Shown: one piece after another, positions 28,139 to 36,407 of the stretch
Layout of the letters: each line of letters begins with the position of its first letter
Position numbering within the stretch: the first letter of the stretch is position 1
Assembly (NCBI RefSeq): GCF_000383415.1
Contig: NZ_KB911257.1
Span: 38,558 to 102,557 of the forward strand
Direction of reading: 5' to 3'
Source of the DNA: Hyphomicrobium zavarzinii ATCC 27496
GTDB taxonomy: Bacteria; Pseudomonadota; Alphaproteobacteria; Rhizobiales; Hyphomicrobiaceae
DNA length: 64,000 nt
Notes under the pieces: generated by a model
The model's input: the letters and a program-made list of their open reading frames with translations, nothing else
Database searches by the model: none
Told to the model about the DNA's origin: nothing
Position numbers and translations under genes: made by a program

Positions 28139-29215
28139 ATGAGCACGGCGCCGCTGTCGCACACATTCTGGGCCGGGCGCCGCGTCTTCGTCACTGGCCA
28201 TACCGGTTTCAAGGGCGGCTGGCTGATGGGCGTGCTCCGCCGTCTCGGCGCGGAGCCGTCGGGCTATGCGCTCGCTCCGCCTTCGAGCCCCAATCTCTTC
28301 GACGTGGCTGGCGTCGGCTCGCTCGGCGGCTCGACGATCGGCGATATTCGCGATGGGGCGCGCCTCAACGCGGCCATGGCGGCGGCCGATCCCGAGATCG
28401 TGTTGCATCTCGCCGCGCAAGCCTTGGTGAGACCTGCCCGGGCCGAGCCGGTCGAGACCTTCTCGACGAACGTGGTCGGCACAGCGCAGGTGCTGGACGC
28501 CGTGCGGCAGACGCCGGGCGTCAAAGCCTGCGTCGTGATCACCAGCGACAAGGTCTACGACAATGTCGAGTGGCCGTGGGCCTATCGGGAGCCGGACCGG
28601 CTGGGCGGCAAGGAGCCCTATGGCGCAAGCAAGGCCTGCACAGAGATCGTGGTCGAGTCCTATCGCGCCTCCTATTTCTCGGGCGACGGACATCGCGCAG
28701 CGCTGGCCACCGCGCGCGCGGGTAACGTGATCGGCGGCGGCGATTGGGCCGAGGACAGGCTGATCCCCGACGCGGTACGTGCCTTTACGGCGGGCGAAGC
28801 GCTTCTCATCCGCAATCCGTCCTCGGTGCGCCCCTGGCAGCACGTGCTGGAGCCGCTTTCGGGCTATCTGCGGCTAGCGGAGGCCCTGTTCGAGGCCAGC
28901 AAGCTTCCCCAGCCGCTGGCGTTCAATTTTGGACCGGCCCAAGACGATGCGGTGCCCGTACGCGTGATCGCCGACGAGATCTCCGCTCGCTGGGCCGATG
29001 GCGCCCACTGGCGGCACGACACGCGCTACCAGCCTTACGAAGCCCGCCTGCTCGAGGTCGACAGCGCGAAGGCCCGCTCCGCCCTCTCCTGGCGGCCGCG
29101 ATGGCGCCTTTCCGAGGCGCTCGACCGGACCATAGACTGGTACAAGGCCTACACGGGCGGGCAAGATATGCGCGCTTTCACCCTTCGGCAGATCGACGAG
29201 TATCTCAATGGCTGA
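28139..29215 (+). CDS. rfbG: CDP-glucose 4,6-dehydratase
   Basis: An extended short-chain dehydrogenase (358 residues) converting CDP-glucose to CDP-4-keto-6-deoxyglucose. The Rossmann motif is VTGHTGFKGGW near residue 18, the active-site Ser/Thr region is ITSDKVYDN, and the catalytic Tyr-Lys pair is in YGASKACTE. GGGDWAEDRLIPD and RPWQHVLEPLSGYL are typical of RfbG. The ATG at 28139 lies four bases after the rfbF stop. The 3' end overlaps the methyltransferase gene by 8 bases. Substrate supply from rfbF next door supports the CDP-glucose assignment over dTDP-glucose. Confidence 0.95.
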   Translation: MSTAPLSHTFWAGRRVFVTGHTGFKGGWLMGVLRRLGAEPSGYALAPPSSPNLFDVAGVGSLGGSTIGDIRDGARLNAAMAAADPEIVLHLAAQALVRPARAEPVETFSTNVVGTAQVLDAVRQTPGVKACVVITSDKVYDNVEWPWAYREPDRLGGKEPYGASKACTEIVVESYRASYFSGDGHRAALATARAGNVIGGGDWAEDRLIPDAVRAFTAGEALLIRNPSSVRPWQHVLEPLSGYLRLAEALFEASKLPQPLAFNFGPAQDDAVPVRVIADEISARWADGAHWRHDTRYQPYEARLLEVDSAKARSALSWRPRWRLSEALDRTIDWYKAYTGGQDMRAFTLRQIDEYLNG

Positions 29216-30455
29216 CACGACCCGCACCCTGCCCTGCCGTGCGTGTGGCACGCCGCTCCGGCACGTGTTCGTGGATCTCGGGATGTCACCAGTCTCGAAC
29301 GCCATGCGGCTTCCGGCGGAGGCGCATCTGGCTGAGGCCTTCTATCCGCTGCGCACGTTCGTGTGCGAAGCCTGCAAGCTCGTGCAGATCGAGGACGTGC
29401 AACCGGCCGAGACGCACTTCCACGGCTCCTACACCTATTTTTCCTCCTACTCGAAATCCTGGCTCGAGCACGCGCGGCGCTATGCCGAGATGATGACATC
29501 GCGGTTCGGGCTTGGCCCCTCGTCGAAGGTTGTCGAGGTCGCGAGCAACGACGGCTATCTGCTGCAATACTTCAAGGCGCAGGGTATCCCGGTGCTCGGC
29601 ATCGATCCGGCCGCCAACTGCGCGGAGGTGGCGGAGCGCGAGCGCGGCATCCCGACGCTCGTGCGCTTCTTCGGCGCGGCGACGGCACGAGAGGTTGCGG
29701 AGAGCGGGAAGGCGGACGTGATCGCGGGCAACAACGTGCTGGCGCACGTGCCCGACATCAACGACTTCGTCAGCGGGCTCAAGCTGCTGCTGAAAGACAG
29801 CGGCGTGATCACCATCGAATTTCCGCACCTCCTGCGGCTGATCGAAGCCAAGTACTTCGATACCATCTATCACGAGCACTATTCCTACCTGTCGCTTCTG
29901 GCCGTCGAGCGGTTGTTCGCGCGTCACGGGCTCACGGTGTTCGACGTGGAGGAATTGCCGACGCATGGCGGAAGCCTACGCATCTTCGCGGGCCACACGG
30001 GCGCTACTCCCGCGGCCTCGGACCGGCTCATCGCATTCCGAGGCCGCGAGGCCAATGCCGGGCTCGACGATCTCGCGAGCTACGGCTCGTTCGCGGCCGA
30101 AGTGCGCCATGCCAAGCGGGCACTTCTCAGCACGCTCATCAGCCTCAAGGAGAAGGGCGCGCGGATCGTCGCCTATGGCGCGGCCGCGAAGGGCAACACG
30201 CTGCTCAACTACTGCGGTATTCGCGGCGATTTTCTCGACTATGCGGTGGATGCCAGCCCGCACAAGCAGGGGCTTCTGCTGCCCGGCACGGCGCTTCCCG
30301 TCCACGCACCCGAGCGGATCTTCGAAACGAAGCCCGACTACGTGCTGATCCTGCCCTGGAACCTCAAGGACGAGATCATCGGGCAGATGGCGGGCATTCG
30401 CGCCTGGGGCGGCCAATTCATCGTGCCCCTGCCCGAGCCGCAGATCATCCCATGA
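29208..30455 (+). CDS. Sugar C-methyltransferase (TylC3/TcaB9-like)
   Basis: A 415-residue three-domain SAM-dependent methyltransferase of the type that adds a methyl branch to carbon 3 of nucleotide-bound keto-deoxysugars. The N-terminal zinc-ribbon-like domain has two CxxC pairs (PCRACG near residue 10 and VCEACK near 53). The SAM domain follows with EVASNDGYLLQYF, GNNVLAHVPD and the family's YHEHYSYLS. The C-terminal domain has THGGSLRIF and YGAAAKGNTLLNYCG. A keto-sugar acceptor would come from RfbG, encoded immediately upstream. The gene overlaps rfbG by 8 bases and the following epimerase gene as ATGA. Position of methylation is inferred from characterised relatives. Confidence 0.9.
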   Translation: MADTTRTLPCRACGTPLRHVFVDLGMSPVSNAMRLPAEAHLAEAFYPLRTFVCEACKLVQIEDVQPAETHFHGSYTYFSSYSKSWLEHARRYAEMMTSRFGLGPSSKVVEVASNDGYLLQYFKAQGIPVLGIDPAANCAEVAERERGIPTLVRFFGAATAREVAESGKADVIAGNNVLAHVPDINDFVSGLKLLLKDSGVITIEFPHLLRLIEAKYFDTIYHEHYSYLSLLAVERLFARHGLTVFDVEELPTHGGSLRIFAGHTGATPAASDRLIAFRGREANAGLDDLASYGSFAAEVRHAKRALLSTLISLKEKGARIVAYGAAAKGNTLLNYCGIRGDFLDYAVDASPHKQGLLLPGTALPVHAPERIFETKPDYVLILPWNLKDEIIGQMAGIRAWGGQFIVPLPEPQIIP

Positions 30456-31012
30456 TCTTCGAAGCGACCCCGCTCGACGGCGCCTTCGTGATCGTGCCGG
30501 AGCCGATCGCCGATACCCGCGGGTTCTTTGCGCGCCTCTTTTGTGCGACGGCATTCCGCGAGCGCGGTCTCGACCCGCACCTCGACCAGATCAGCATCTC
30601 CCACAACGTCGAAACCGGCACGGTGCGCGGGATGCATCTGCAGCGCCCGCCCGCCGCCGAGACGAAACTCGTGCGCGTGACGGCTGGGGCCATCTTCGAC
30701 GTCATCGTGGATGTGCGGGCCGGCTCCGCCACCTACGGACGCTGGTTCGGAACGGAGCTTTCGGCCGCGAACCGCAAGCAGTTGTACATTCCCAAGGGCT
30801 TCGCGCACGGCTTCCAGACGCTCGCGCCCGCGACGGAGGTCACCTATCACATCTCCTGCGGCTATGCGCCCGAGCACGCCACGGGGCTCTGCTACGACGA
30901 TCCGGACCTCGCCATCACGTGGCCACTCGGCCAAGCGGCGGTGATCTCGGATCGCGATCTCGCGTGGGCGCCGTTCCGCGATTTCTCTCCCGTTGCGGCC
31001 AGCCATGACTGA
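30452..31012 (+). CDS. rfbC: Nucleotide-sugar 3,5-epimerase (RfbC/RmlC family)
   Basis: A 186-residue cupin-fold epimerase of the dTDP-4-dehydrorhamnose 3,5-epimerase family. Motifs seen are DTRGFFARLF, TVRGMHLQ with the catalytic His, KLVRVTAGAIFDVIVDVR, QLYIPKGFAHGFQTL and a C-terminal DDPDLAITWP. In this CDP-sugar operon it more likely acts on a CDP-4-keto-6-deoxyhexose, at C3, C5 or both. The segment around YHISCGYAPEH departs from the usual YKxxxxYxP form, which may reflect an altered substrate. Starts with ATGA overlap on the methyltransferase gene; its 3' end overlaps the next gene by 8 bases. Confidence 0.9.
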   Translation: MIFEATPLDGAFVIVPEPIADTRGFFARLFCATAFRERGLDPHLDQISISHNVETGTVRGMHLQRPPAAETKLVRVTAGAIFDVIVDVRAGSATYGRWFGTELSAANRKQLYIPKGFAHGFQTLAPATEVTYHISCGYAPEHATGLCYDDPDLAITWPLGQAAVISDRDLAWAPFRDFSPVAASHD

Positions 31013-31826
31013 CGCAGCCCGCCCGAGAGCCACCGTTTTCGGCGCCAATGGATTCGTAGGACGCGCGCTCGTCGATCACCTCACGCGCGCGGGCTACGAC
31101 GTGCGCGCGCTCGTGCGCGGGGATGCATCCTGGCGCGGCGCGGAGCTGGGCCACGCCTTCTACACCATCGGCCTCACCGCGGACTTCCGCTCTCGCCCGT
31201 TCGAGACCATAGACGCGCACGTGAGCCTGCTCACTGAGATCCTGCGCGGCTGCCGGTTCCAGTCGTTTGTCTATACGTCCTCGACGCGCGTCTATGGCCC
31301 GGCAGCCTCAACGGACGAGCTGGCGCCGATCCCCGCTTCGCCCGCCAATCCGGATCATCTCTACAATCTCTCGAAGCTGATGGGGGAGGCGGCCTGCCTC
31401 GGGTCCGGCCTCGCGACTGCGCGCGTCGCCCGGCTCTCGAACGTGTTCGGGGCCGATCTCGCGTCGCAGAACTTCCTGACATCGGTGCTGCGCGAAGCGG
31501 CCGAGACGGGCTCCGTTCACCTCAAGACCAGCCTCGCCTCGGCGAAGGACTACGTCTGGGTGGGCGATGTGGTACGCGCGCTCGAAGCGATCGCGGTGCG
31601 CGGCAGCGAGCCGATCACCAATGTCGCGTTCGGGCGCAACATAACGCATCGGGAAATCATGGAGCGGATCGAGGCCGAGACGGGTACCGCGATCTCTGTG
31701 GCGCCAAACGCGCCGACCGTCACCTTTCCCGAGATCGAGACGCGCCGTCTCGACGCGCTCGGCATCACCGGGCGAAGGCCGCTCGTCTCCATGATCGGGG
31801 AGCTTGCGGCAGCCTTCAAAGGCTAG
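31005..31826 (+). CDS. NAD-dependent epimerase/dehydratase (extended SDR), probable sugar 4-ketoreductase
   Basis: 273 residues from the ATG at 31005. A TTG at 30993 would add four residues. The Rossmann motif is FGANGFVGRALV, and the catalytic region shows YTSSTRVYGP and YNLSKLMGE (Tyr-x3-Lys). The family is broad. Position as last gene of the deoxysugar run suggests reduction of the 4-keto group to finish the sugar, which is an inference. It overlaps rfbC by 8 bases and ends 17 bp before a convergent gene, so it closes the operon. Confidence 0.85.
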   Translation: MTDAARPRATVFGANGFVGRALVDHLTRAGYDVRALVRGDASWRGAELGHAFYTIGLTADFRSRPFETIDAHVSLLTEILRGCRFQSFVYTSSTRVYGPAASTDELAPIPASPANPDHLYNLSKLMGEAACLGSGLATARVARLSNVFGADLASQNFLTSVLREAAETGSVHLKTSLASAKDYVWVGDVVRALEAIAVRGSEPITNVAFGRNITHREIMERIEAETGTAISVAPNAPTVTFPEIETRRLDALGITGRRPLVSMIGELAAAFKG

Positions 31827-31843
31827 ACTAAGGCTGTCGCAGT

Positions 31844-32302
31844 CTAATTCCTGTCTTCCGGCAGCGGCGGAAGCGGGAAGAAGGGGATGCCGTCCTCGGC
31901 CAACTCCTTTGCCTCCTCAGCGGAGGCTTCGCCATAGATGCCGCGGGCCGGGCTCTCGTCGAAGTGGATGCGGCGCGCCTCCTCGGCAAATCGCCCGCCG
32001 ACGTACTCGGCCTTGGCGTGCACCTCCTCGCGGATCCTGCGCATCATCTGCTGCAGCTCGGCGGGTGGAAACTGCGCGTTCGACAAGGGGGCGGCCGGCG
32101 CGGGCGTCACCGGTGTTGCGTTGGCCTTCTCGGATTTGCGCGTGTTGACGGCGGGAGCCATGATGGCCTTGTCGACGGACGTGCTGCCGCAGGTGGGGCA
32201 CACGATCTCAGCCCGGGCTGCTTGCTTCTCGTAGGCTGCGCCGCTCTTGAACCATCCTTCGAACTCGTGGCCGTCCTGGCACACGAGGCTGAACTTGATC
32301 AT
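31844..32302 (-). CDS. DUF1178 family protein
   Basis: A 152-residue protein beginning MIKFSLVCQDGHEFEGWF, with a second CxxC (VCPTCGS), so a small zinc-ribbon-like N-terminus is likely. A variable Ala/Pro linker follows, then a conserved helical stretch with RRIREEVHAKAEYVG and FAEEARRIHF. This is the DUF1178 family of proteobacteria; no function is established. It overlaps the nitrilase gene by 4 bases (ATGA), an arrangement suggesting translational coupling. Confidence 0.9.
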   Translation of the reverse strand: MIKFSLVCQDGHEFEGWFKSGAAYEKQAARAEIVCPTCGSTSVDKAIMAPAVNTRKSEKANATPVTPAPAAPLSNAQFPPAELQQMMRRIREEVHAKAEYVGGRFAEEARRIHFDESPARGIYGEASAEEAKELAEDGIPFFPLPPLPEDRN

Positions 32303-33192
32303 GACGCGACCTCAGCGGCCTTTCCATCCGCATGAACGACGTCGAACTTCCTGTCGTGCCGCAAAGACGGCACGCGTGACCGGACGTCCGCGATCATGGC
32401 CAAGTCTACATCCGCGAAAATGACCGAGGGGTGAACGCCGCCCTCGGCGAGCACCTGCCCCCAGGGGGAAACCACGAGGCTATGGCCGAAGGTTTCGCGG
32501 CCATGCTCGTGCAGGCCGCCCTGGGCGGCAGCGAAGACGAAGCATTGGGCCTCGATGGCGCGGGCGCGCAGCAGGGTGACCCAATGGGCCTCTCCCGTAA
32601 GACGCGTGAAGGCGGCCGGCACGGCCAGGAACGAGGCACCGGCGTGTGCGAGCGCGCGGTAGAGATAGGGGAAGCGCAGATCATAGCAGATCGAGAAGCC
32701 GATGCCGCCCCACGGCAGATCCGCGACGACGGCTTTGGTGCCGGGCTCGTAGTTGGCGCTTTCGCGGTAGACCTCGCCGTTCGGCAGGTCCACGTCGAAC
32801 ATATGGATCTTGTCGTAGCGCGCCGTCACCTCGCCCTTGGGCGAGATCAGGTATCCGCGGTTGGCGAGCTTGGCGTCGCTCGCCTTGATCACCATGGAGC
32901 CAACATGCAGCCAGATCGACAGCTCCTTGGCCAGATCGGCGAGCTGGCGGAGCCCGGCATTGGCGCTCTCCGGCTCGGCCACGGCGAACAGGCGCTCGCG
33001 GTCGAGCTCCATCAGGTTGGTGACCTCGGGGGTCTGGACGTAACCAGCCCCGCCACTTGCGGCCTCCCGGATGAGCGCGGCGGCATCGCGCAGGTTGCGC
33101 GCCACATCCCGCCCAGAACACATCTGGACCAGCCCTACCCGAAAGGACTTCGCGAGATTTGCCGTCGTCATATGCCCCGAGCCTTCGATCAT
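32299..33192 (-). CDS. Carbon-nitrogen hydrolase (Nit2-like omega-amidase family)
   Basis: A cytoplasmic nitrilase-superfamily enzyme of 297 residues, probably an amidase. The Glu-Lys-Cys triad is visible as PEVTNL (Glu56), YDKIHMFDVDL (Lys) and FSICYDLRFPYLYR (Cys). Family relatives hydrolyse deaminated glutathione or alpha-keto-acid amides. The adjacent glutaredoxin gene fits such a glutathione-related repair role, but this is context only. Two starts are possible: ATG 33192 with AAAGG upstream (used here), or ATG 33171, seven codons in. Confidence 0.9.
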   Translation of the reverse strand: MIEGSGHMTTANLAKSFRVGLVQMCSGRDVARNLRDAAALIREAASGGAGYVQTPEVTNLMELDRERLFAVAEPESANAGLRQLADLAKELSIWLHVGSMVIKASDAKLANRGYLISPKGEVTARYDKIHMFDVDLPNGEVYRESANYEPGTKAVVADLPWGGIGFSICYDLRFPYLYRALAHAGASFLAVPAAFTRLTGEAHWVTLLRARAIEAQCFVFAAAQGGLHEHGRETFGHSLVVSPWGQVLAEGGVHPSVIFADVDLAMIADVRSRVPSLRHDRKFDVVHADGKAAEVAS

Positions 33193-33210
33193 TCGTGCCT
33201 TTAGAGCACT

Positions 33211-33474
33211 TTAGTGGCTCGCGCAGAGGAGGGGATCAAGCTTGCCGTTGCGCTCGAGGCACATCAGATCGTCGCAGCCGCCCACGTGCTGATCGCCGAT
33301 CCAGATCTGCGGGACGGTGGTGCGCCCGCCGGCCTTGCTGGTCATCTCCGCCCGGAGCGTCGCCTTGCCCGTTACGTCGACCTCCTCGAAGGCCACGCAT
33401 TTGGCGCGCAGCAGCTCTTTTGCCATGTGGCAATAGGGGCAAAGGATCGTGGTGTAGATCGTAACTCTGGCCAT
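33211..33474 (-). CDS. grxC: Glutaredoxin 3
   Basis: An 87-residue dithiol glutaredoxin. Active site CPYCHMAK, cis-proline loop TTVPQIWIGDQHVGGCDDL. It reduces disulfides with glutathione in the cytoplasm. The ATG at 33474 has GGAAG just upstream; the 29 in-frame codons before it are not conserved glutaredoxin sequence. It is 18 bp upstream of the nitrilase start and heads the three-gene run grxC-nitrilase-DUF1178. Confidence 0.95.
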   Translation of the reverse strand: MARVTIYTTILCPYCHMAKELLRAKCVAFEEVDVTGKATLRAEMTSKAGGRTTVPQIWIGDQHVGGCDDLMCLERNGKLDPLLCASH

Positions 33475-33604
33475 GTCTTCCAACGTTCCTCGACGGCCAA
33501 CCTGGGTTGCACTCGGACGTTGCGTCTCTCTCGACGGGCGCGATACGCAGCCGACACCCATTTCGCAACGATTTGCGGCATTTTTCCAGCGTTGAGAACG
33601 GCTT

Positions 33605-34414
33605 TCAAGAGGGAATGACGCCCCTATCCGTCACCAAAGCGAGCGCCAGCACATCCACACGCGAAGCGCCAGCCCGTTTCAACGCCCGCGCGCAGGCGCC
33701 GACGGTCGAGCCGGTGGTGATAACGTCATCAATGAGCAGGATCTTGCGGCCCCGCACGCGATCCTCAAGCCTCCGAGGCACGGCGAAAGCGCCCGCCACG
33801 TTGCGCTGGCGCGCGGCCCGGGTGAGGCCGACCTGGCTCAAGGTCGCGCGCCTGCGCTCCAGCGCGAGCGGCTCATAGCCGAGCCCCGTCAGCCGGGCCA
33901 CCTCCTGGGCCAGGATCGCGGCCTGGTTGAAACGGCGCACGAGCAGCCGGCGGCGCGCAAGAGGGACGGGCACGACCGTCTCACACTCGCCCACCACGTC
34001 GCGTCCGGCCTCCACCAGCCATTTGCCAAGCAGACGGCGCACGTCATGGCGATCGTGAAACTTGAGGGCGTGCACCAGGGCTCGCATGGAGCCGGTATGG
34101 GCCGCGATCGCCCGCGCCCGGTCGTAGGGAGGCGGATCCGCCGCGGCGGCTGCAGAAATCATGACACCGCCGGTGTCGAACGGCATGGGCAGGCCCAGGC
34201 GGTCGCAGAGGGGCGGGCGAATGAAGTCGATGTCGCGCCAGCAGCCCGCACACAGCGCGTCGTGGTCTCCAATCGGCGTCCGGCAGACCAGGCACACCGG
34301 CGGCATCAGGAGATCGGAGATCGCCGCCAGGACGCGCCGCAGCATTCCAGGCTCCCGCGCGGGGGCAGCGCCAGGCGGGCGCTCGCTCTCCTCATCCAGG
34401 CCTGCTTCCGACAT
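33605..34414 (-). CDS. ComF family phosphoribosyltransferase-like protein
   Basis: A 269-residue protein with an N-terminal zinc-type cysteine cluster (CLVCRTPIGDHDALCAGCW) and the PRPP-binding loop ILLIDDVITTGSTV near the C-terminus. RRFNQAAILAQEVA and SQVGLTRAARQRNVAGAF are also typical of ComF. Family members are linked to DNA uptake or recombination in competent bacteria, while the alphaproteobacterial role is less clear. The start chosen is ATG 34414, preceded by GGAAGG. A GTG or ATG start further upstream cannot be excluded. It is divergent from the methyltransferase gene at 34546. Confidence 0.88.
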   Translation of the reverse strand: MSEAGLDEESERPPGAAPAREPGMLRRVLAAISDLLMPPVCLVCRTPIGDHDALCAGCWRDIDFIRPPLCDRLGLPMPFDTGGVMISAAAAADPPPYDRARAIAAHTGSMRALVHALKFHDRHDVRRLLGKWLVEAGRDVVGECETVVPVPLARRRLLVRRFNQAAILAQEVARLTGLGYEPLALERRRATLSQVGLTRAARQRNVAGAFAVPRRLEDRVRGRKILLIDDVITTGSTVGACARALKRAGASRVDVLALALVTDRGVIPS

Positions 34415-34545
34415 GACCGGCCTTCCAAACCTCTGTCCCCGAGCGGACTGTGCGTCAGATTGGGCAAACTTGATAGGTCGCTGTTCTGATAGATTGAACG
34501 GGATATCACGGTGCAACCGCCCCAACGAAGGCTCCTTTCACGCGC

Positions 34546-35433
34546 ATGCCCGACGACGCCCCCATCTTCGATACTCGCCTGCTCACGGAGCGGCGCAACC
34601 GGGCCGCCGCCTCGGCTCGCGCGCATGACTTTCTACTGCGCCGCGTCGCGGAGGACTTCGCCGAGCGGCTGGCCATCGTGCGGCGCTCCTTCCCCGTGGC
34701 GCTCGATCTCGGGTGCCATCACGGCGTGCTGGGGCGGGAGATCGGGGCCGCGGCGTCCGTCGGCCGGCTCATCTCGCTCGATCCGTCGGAAGCCATGCTG
34801 GCCCAGGCGGCCCCGCCGCGCGTCGCCGGGCAGCTCGATGCCCTGCCGTTCGCGGAGGGCTCGCTCGACCTCGTCGTGTCGGGCCTGTCGCTCCATTTCG
34901 TGGACGACCTTCCCGGAGCGCTGATCCAGATCCGCCGCGCGTTGAAACCGGACGGGTTGCTGCTCGCCGCGCTGCTCGGCGGTCGGACGCTCCATGAGCT
35001 GCGCGAGGCTTGGCTTCTCGCGGAGGACGAGGTCGCAGGCGGCGCATCGCCCCGCGTGGCTCCGTTCGCGGACGTGCGCGACCTGGGCGGCCTCCTGCAA
35101 CGCGCGGGGTTTGCGCTGCCCGTCTCGGATTCGGACGTTGTCTCGGTGACCTACTCCGACCCGCTGGCCTTGATGCGCGACATCAAGGGCATGGGCGCGG
35201 CCAACATGCTGACCGCGCGGCGGCGCGTTCCGGTAACGCGGCGGCTCCTGATGCGAGCTTGCGAGATCTACGTCGAGCGCTTCGGTCTCGACAACGGCCG
35301 CGTGCCGGCGACGTTCGAGATCCTGACGCTGACGGCGTGGACGCCACACGAGAGCCAGCAGAAGCCCTTGAAACCCGGCTCAGCGAAGACACGGCTCGCG
35401 GACGTGCTCGGCGTGCCGGAGCGAAAGGTCTAG
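34546..35433 (+). CDS. SAM-dependent methyltransferase (BioC/NDUFAF5-like)
   Basis: A 295-residue class I methyltransferase. The N-terminus (IFDTRLLTERRNRAAA) matches the alphaproteobacterial relatives of mitochondrial NDUFAF5, a complex I assembly hydroxylase. SAM-binding motif I is VALDLGCHHGVLGREI, followed by LDPSEAML, LPFAEGSLDLVVSGLSLH and FVDDLPGAL. BioC, the malonyl-ACP O-methyltransferase, is a more distant alternative; no bio genes are near. The 3' end overlaps the convergent acetyltransferase gene by 4 bases. Confidence 0.85.
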   Translation: MPDDAPIFDTRLLTERRNRAAASARAHDFLLRRVAEDFAERLAIVRRSFPVALDLGCHHGVLGREIGAAASVGRLISLDPSEAMLAQAAPPRVAGQLDALPFAEGSLDLVVSGLSLHFVDDLPGALIQIRRALKPDGLLLAALLGGRTLHELREAWLLAEDEVAGGASPRVAPFADVRDLGGLLQRAGFALPVSDSDVVSVTYSDPLALMRDIKGMGAANMLTARRRVPVTRRLLMRACEIYVERFGLDNGRVPATFEILTLTAWTPHESQQKPLKPGSAKTRLADVLGVPERKV

Positions 35434-35939
35434 AGCCTGCGCACCATGAAGCGCGCCTCGTCGTCGTAGCTCTTGAGCTTCGCATCGAGTGCGGGATCGG
35501 CAACGATCTCGAATCCGAAGCGGCTCCAGAACGGGCCAGAGCCGTTCACAGCGACCAGCGACACGTTGGAAAATCCGCTCTCCCTCGCATGGTCGAGGAC
35601 GGCTTTGGCAATGGCGGACCCGGCGCCGGATCCGCGTGTCTCCGGCAGCAACGCGAAGTCGTGGATGTAGTACGTCGTCGGGCTCTCGGGCAGCGCCTCC
35701 AGCATGACGTTGAGCGCGGGCGGCTTTCCGTAGTGCCAGGGATGCGTAATCGCGTAGGCCGTGGCGTTGCCGTCCTGCTCCAGGATGGCGCATCCGGCGG
35801 GATAGAGCGCGAGACGCTCGGACAGCACCGCATCGTCCTCCGGATAATCCACATGCACCCGGTCGGCGATGGCGACGACGGCGGGCACGTCTGCTTCCGT
35901 CATCGGGCGCCACACACCCCGCTCGAGCTTTACGCGCAT
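35430..35939 (-). CDS. GNAT family N-acetyltransferase
   Basis: A 169-residue GNAT-fold protein. It shows YYIHDFALLPETRGSGAGSAI, containing the acetyl-CoA pyrophosphate loop of R/Q-x2-G-x-G/A type, and a C-terminal NVSLVAVNGSGPFWSRFGFE. The start is ATG 35939, with AGGAGAG seven bases upstream. The acceptor substrate is unknown. It lies 10 bp downstream of the Nudix gene and is probably cotranscribed with it. Confidence 0.87.
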   Translation of the reverse strand: MRVKLERGVWRPMTEADVPAVVAIADRVHVDYPEDDAVLSERLALYPAGCAILEQDGNATAYAITHPWHYGKPPALNVMLEALPESPTTYYIHDFALLPETRGSGAGSAIAKAVLDHARESGFSNVSLVAVNGSGPFWSRFGFEIVADPALDAKLKSYDDEARFMVRRL

Positions 35940-35949
35940 CGTCACTCTC

Positions 35950-36357
35950 CTATCCCAAGAGATCGCGCAGCCAGGGAACCAACGGGGCATCGGCCGGCGG
36001 CATCGGATAATCCGCGAGGCGCTTTGCCCGCACCCACGCGACCTCCTGTCCCTCGCGAGGGGTGATCTCGCCGTCCCAATTGCGGCAGAGGAACAGCGGC
36101 ATCAGCAGATGGAAGTCCTTGTAGGCGTGGCTCGCGAAGGTGAAGGGCGCAAGGCACGTCTCGCAGACCTCGATGCCAAGCTCCTCCATCAACTCACGGC
36201 GAAGCGCCTGCTCCGGCGTCTCGCCCGCATCAACCTTACCGCCCGGAAACTCCCAAAGGCCCGCGAGCTGCTTGCCCTCCGGGCGCTTGCAGATGAGGAC
36301 GCGATTGTCAGGGTCGACCAGTGCGGCCGCGGCCACGAGCAGAATTGGTTTCGTCAT
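35950..36357 (-). CDS. mutT: MutT-type Nudix hydrolase (8-oxo-dGTP diphosphatase-like)
   Basis: A 135-residue Nudix protein. The Nudix box spans about residues 38-60 and reads G-x5-E-x7-R-E-L-x-E-E-L-G-I (GKVDAGETPEQALRRELMEEL). ICKRPEGKQLAGLWEFPGG and VAWVRAKRLADYPMPPAD fit MutT, which removes oxidised dGTP from the nucleotide pool. The start at ATG 36357 follows family length; an upstream GTG would add nine residues. It is divergent from the ketoacyl synthase gene with only about 50 bp between starts. Confidence 0.88.
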   Translation of the reverse strand: MTKPILLVAAAALVDPDNRVLICKRPEGKQLAGLWEFPGGKVDAGETPEQALRRELMEELGIEVCETCLAPFTFASHAYKDFHLLMPLFLCRNWDGEITPREGQEVAWVRAKRLADYPMPPADAPLVPWLRDLLG

Positions 36358-36407
36358 GAGGTGATTTGGACCTTGTGCGGGCACCGCCGCAGCCTATAGA
36401 GGAGGGC

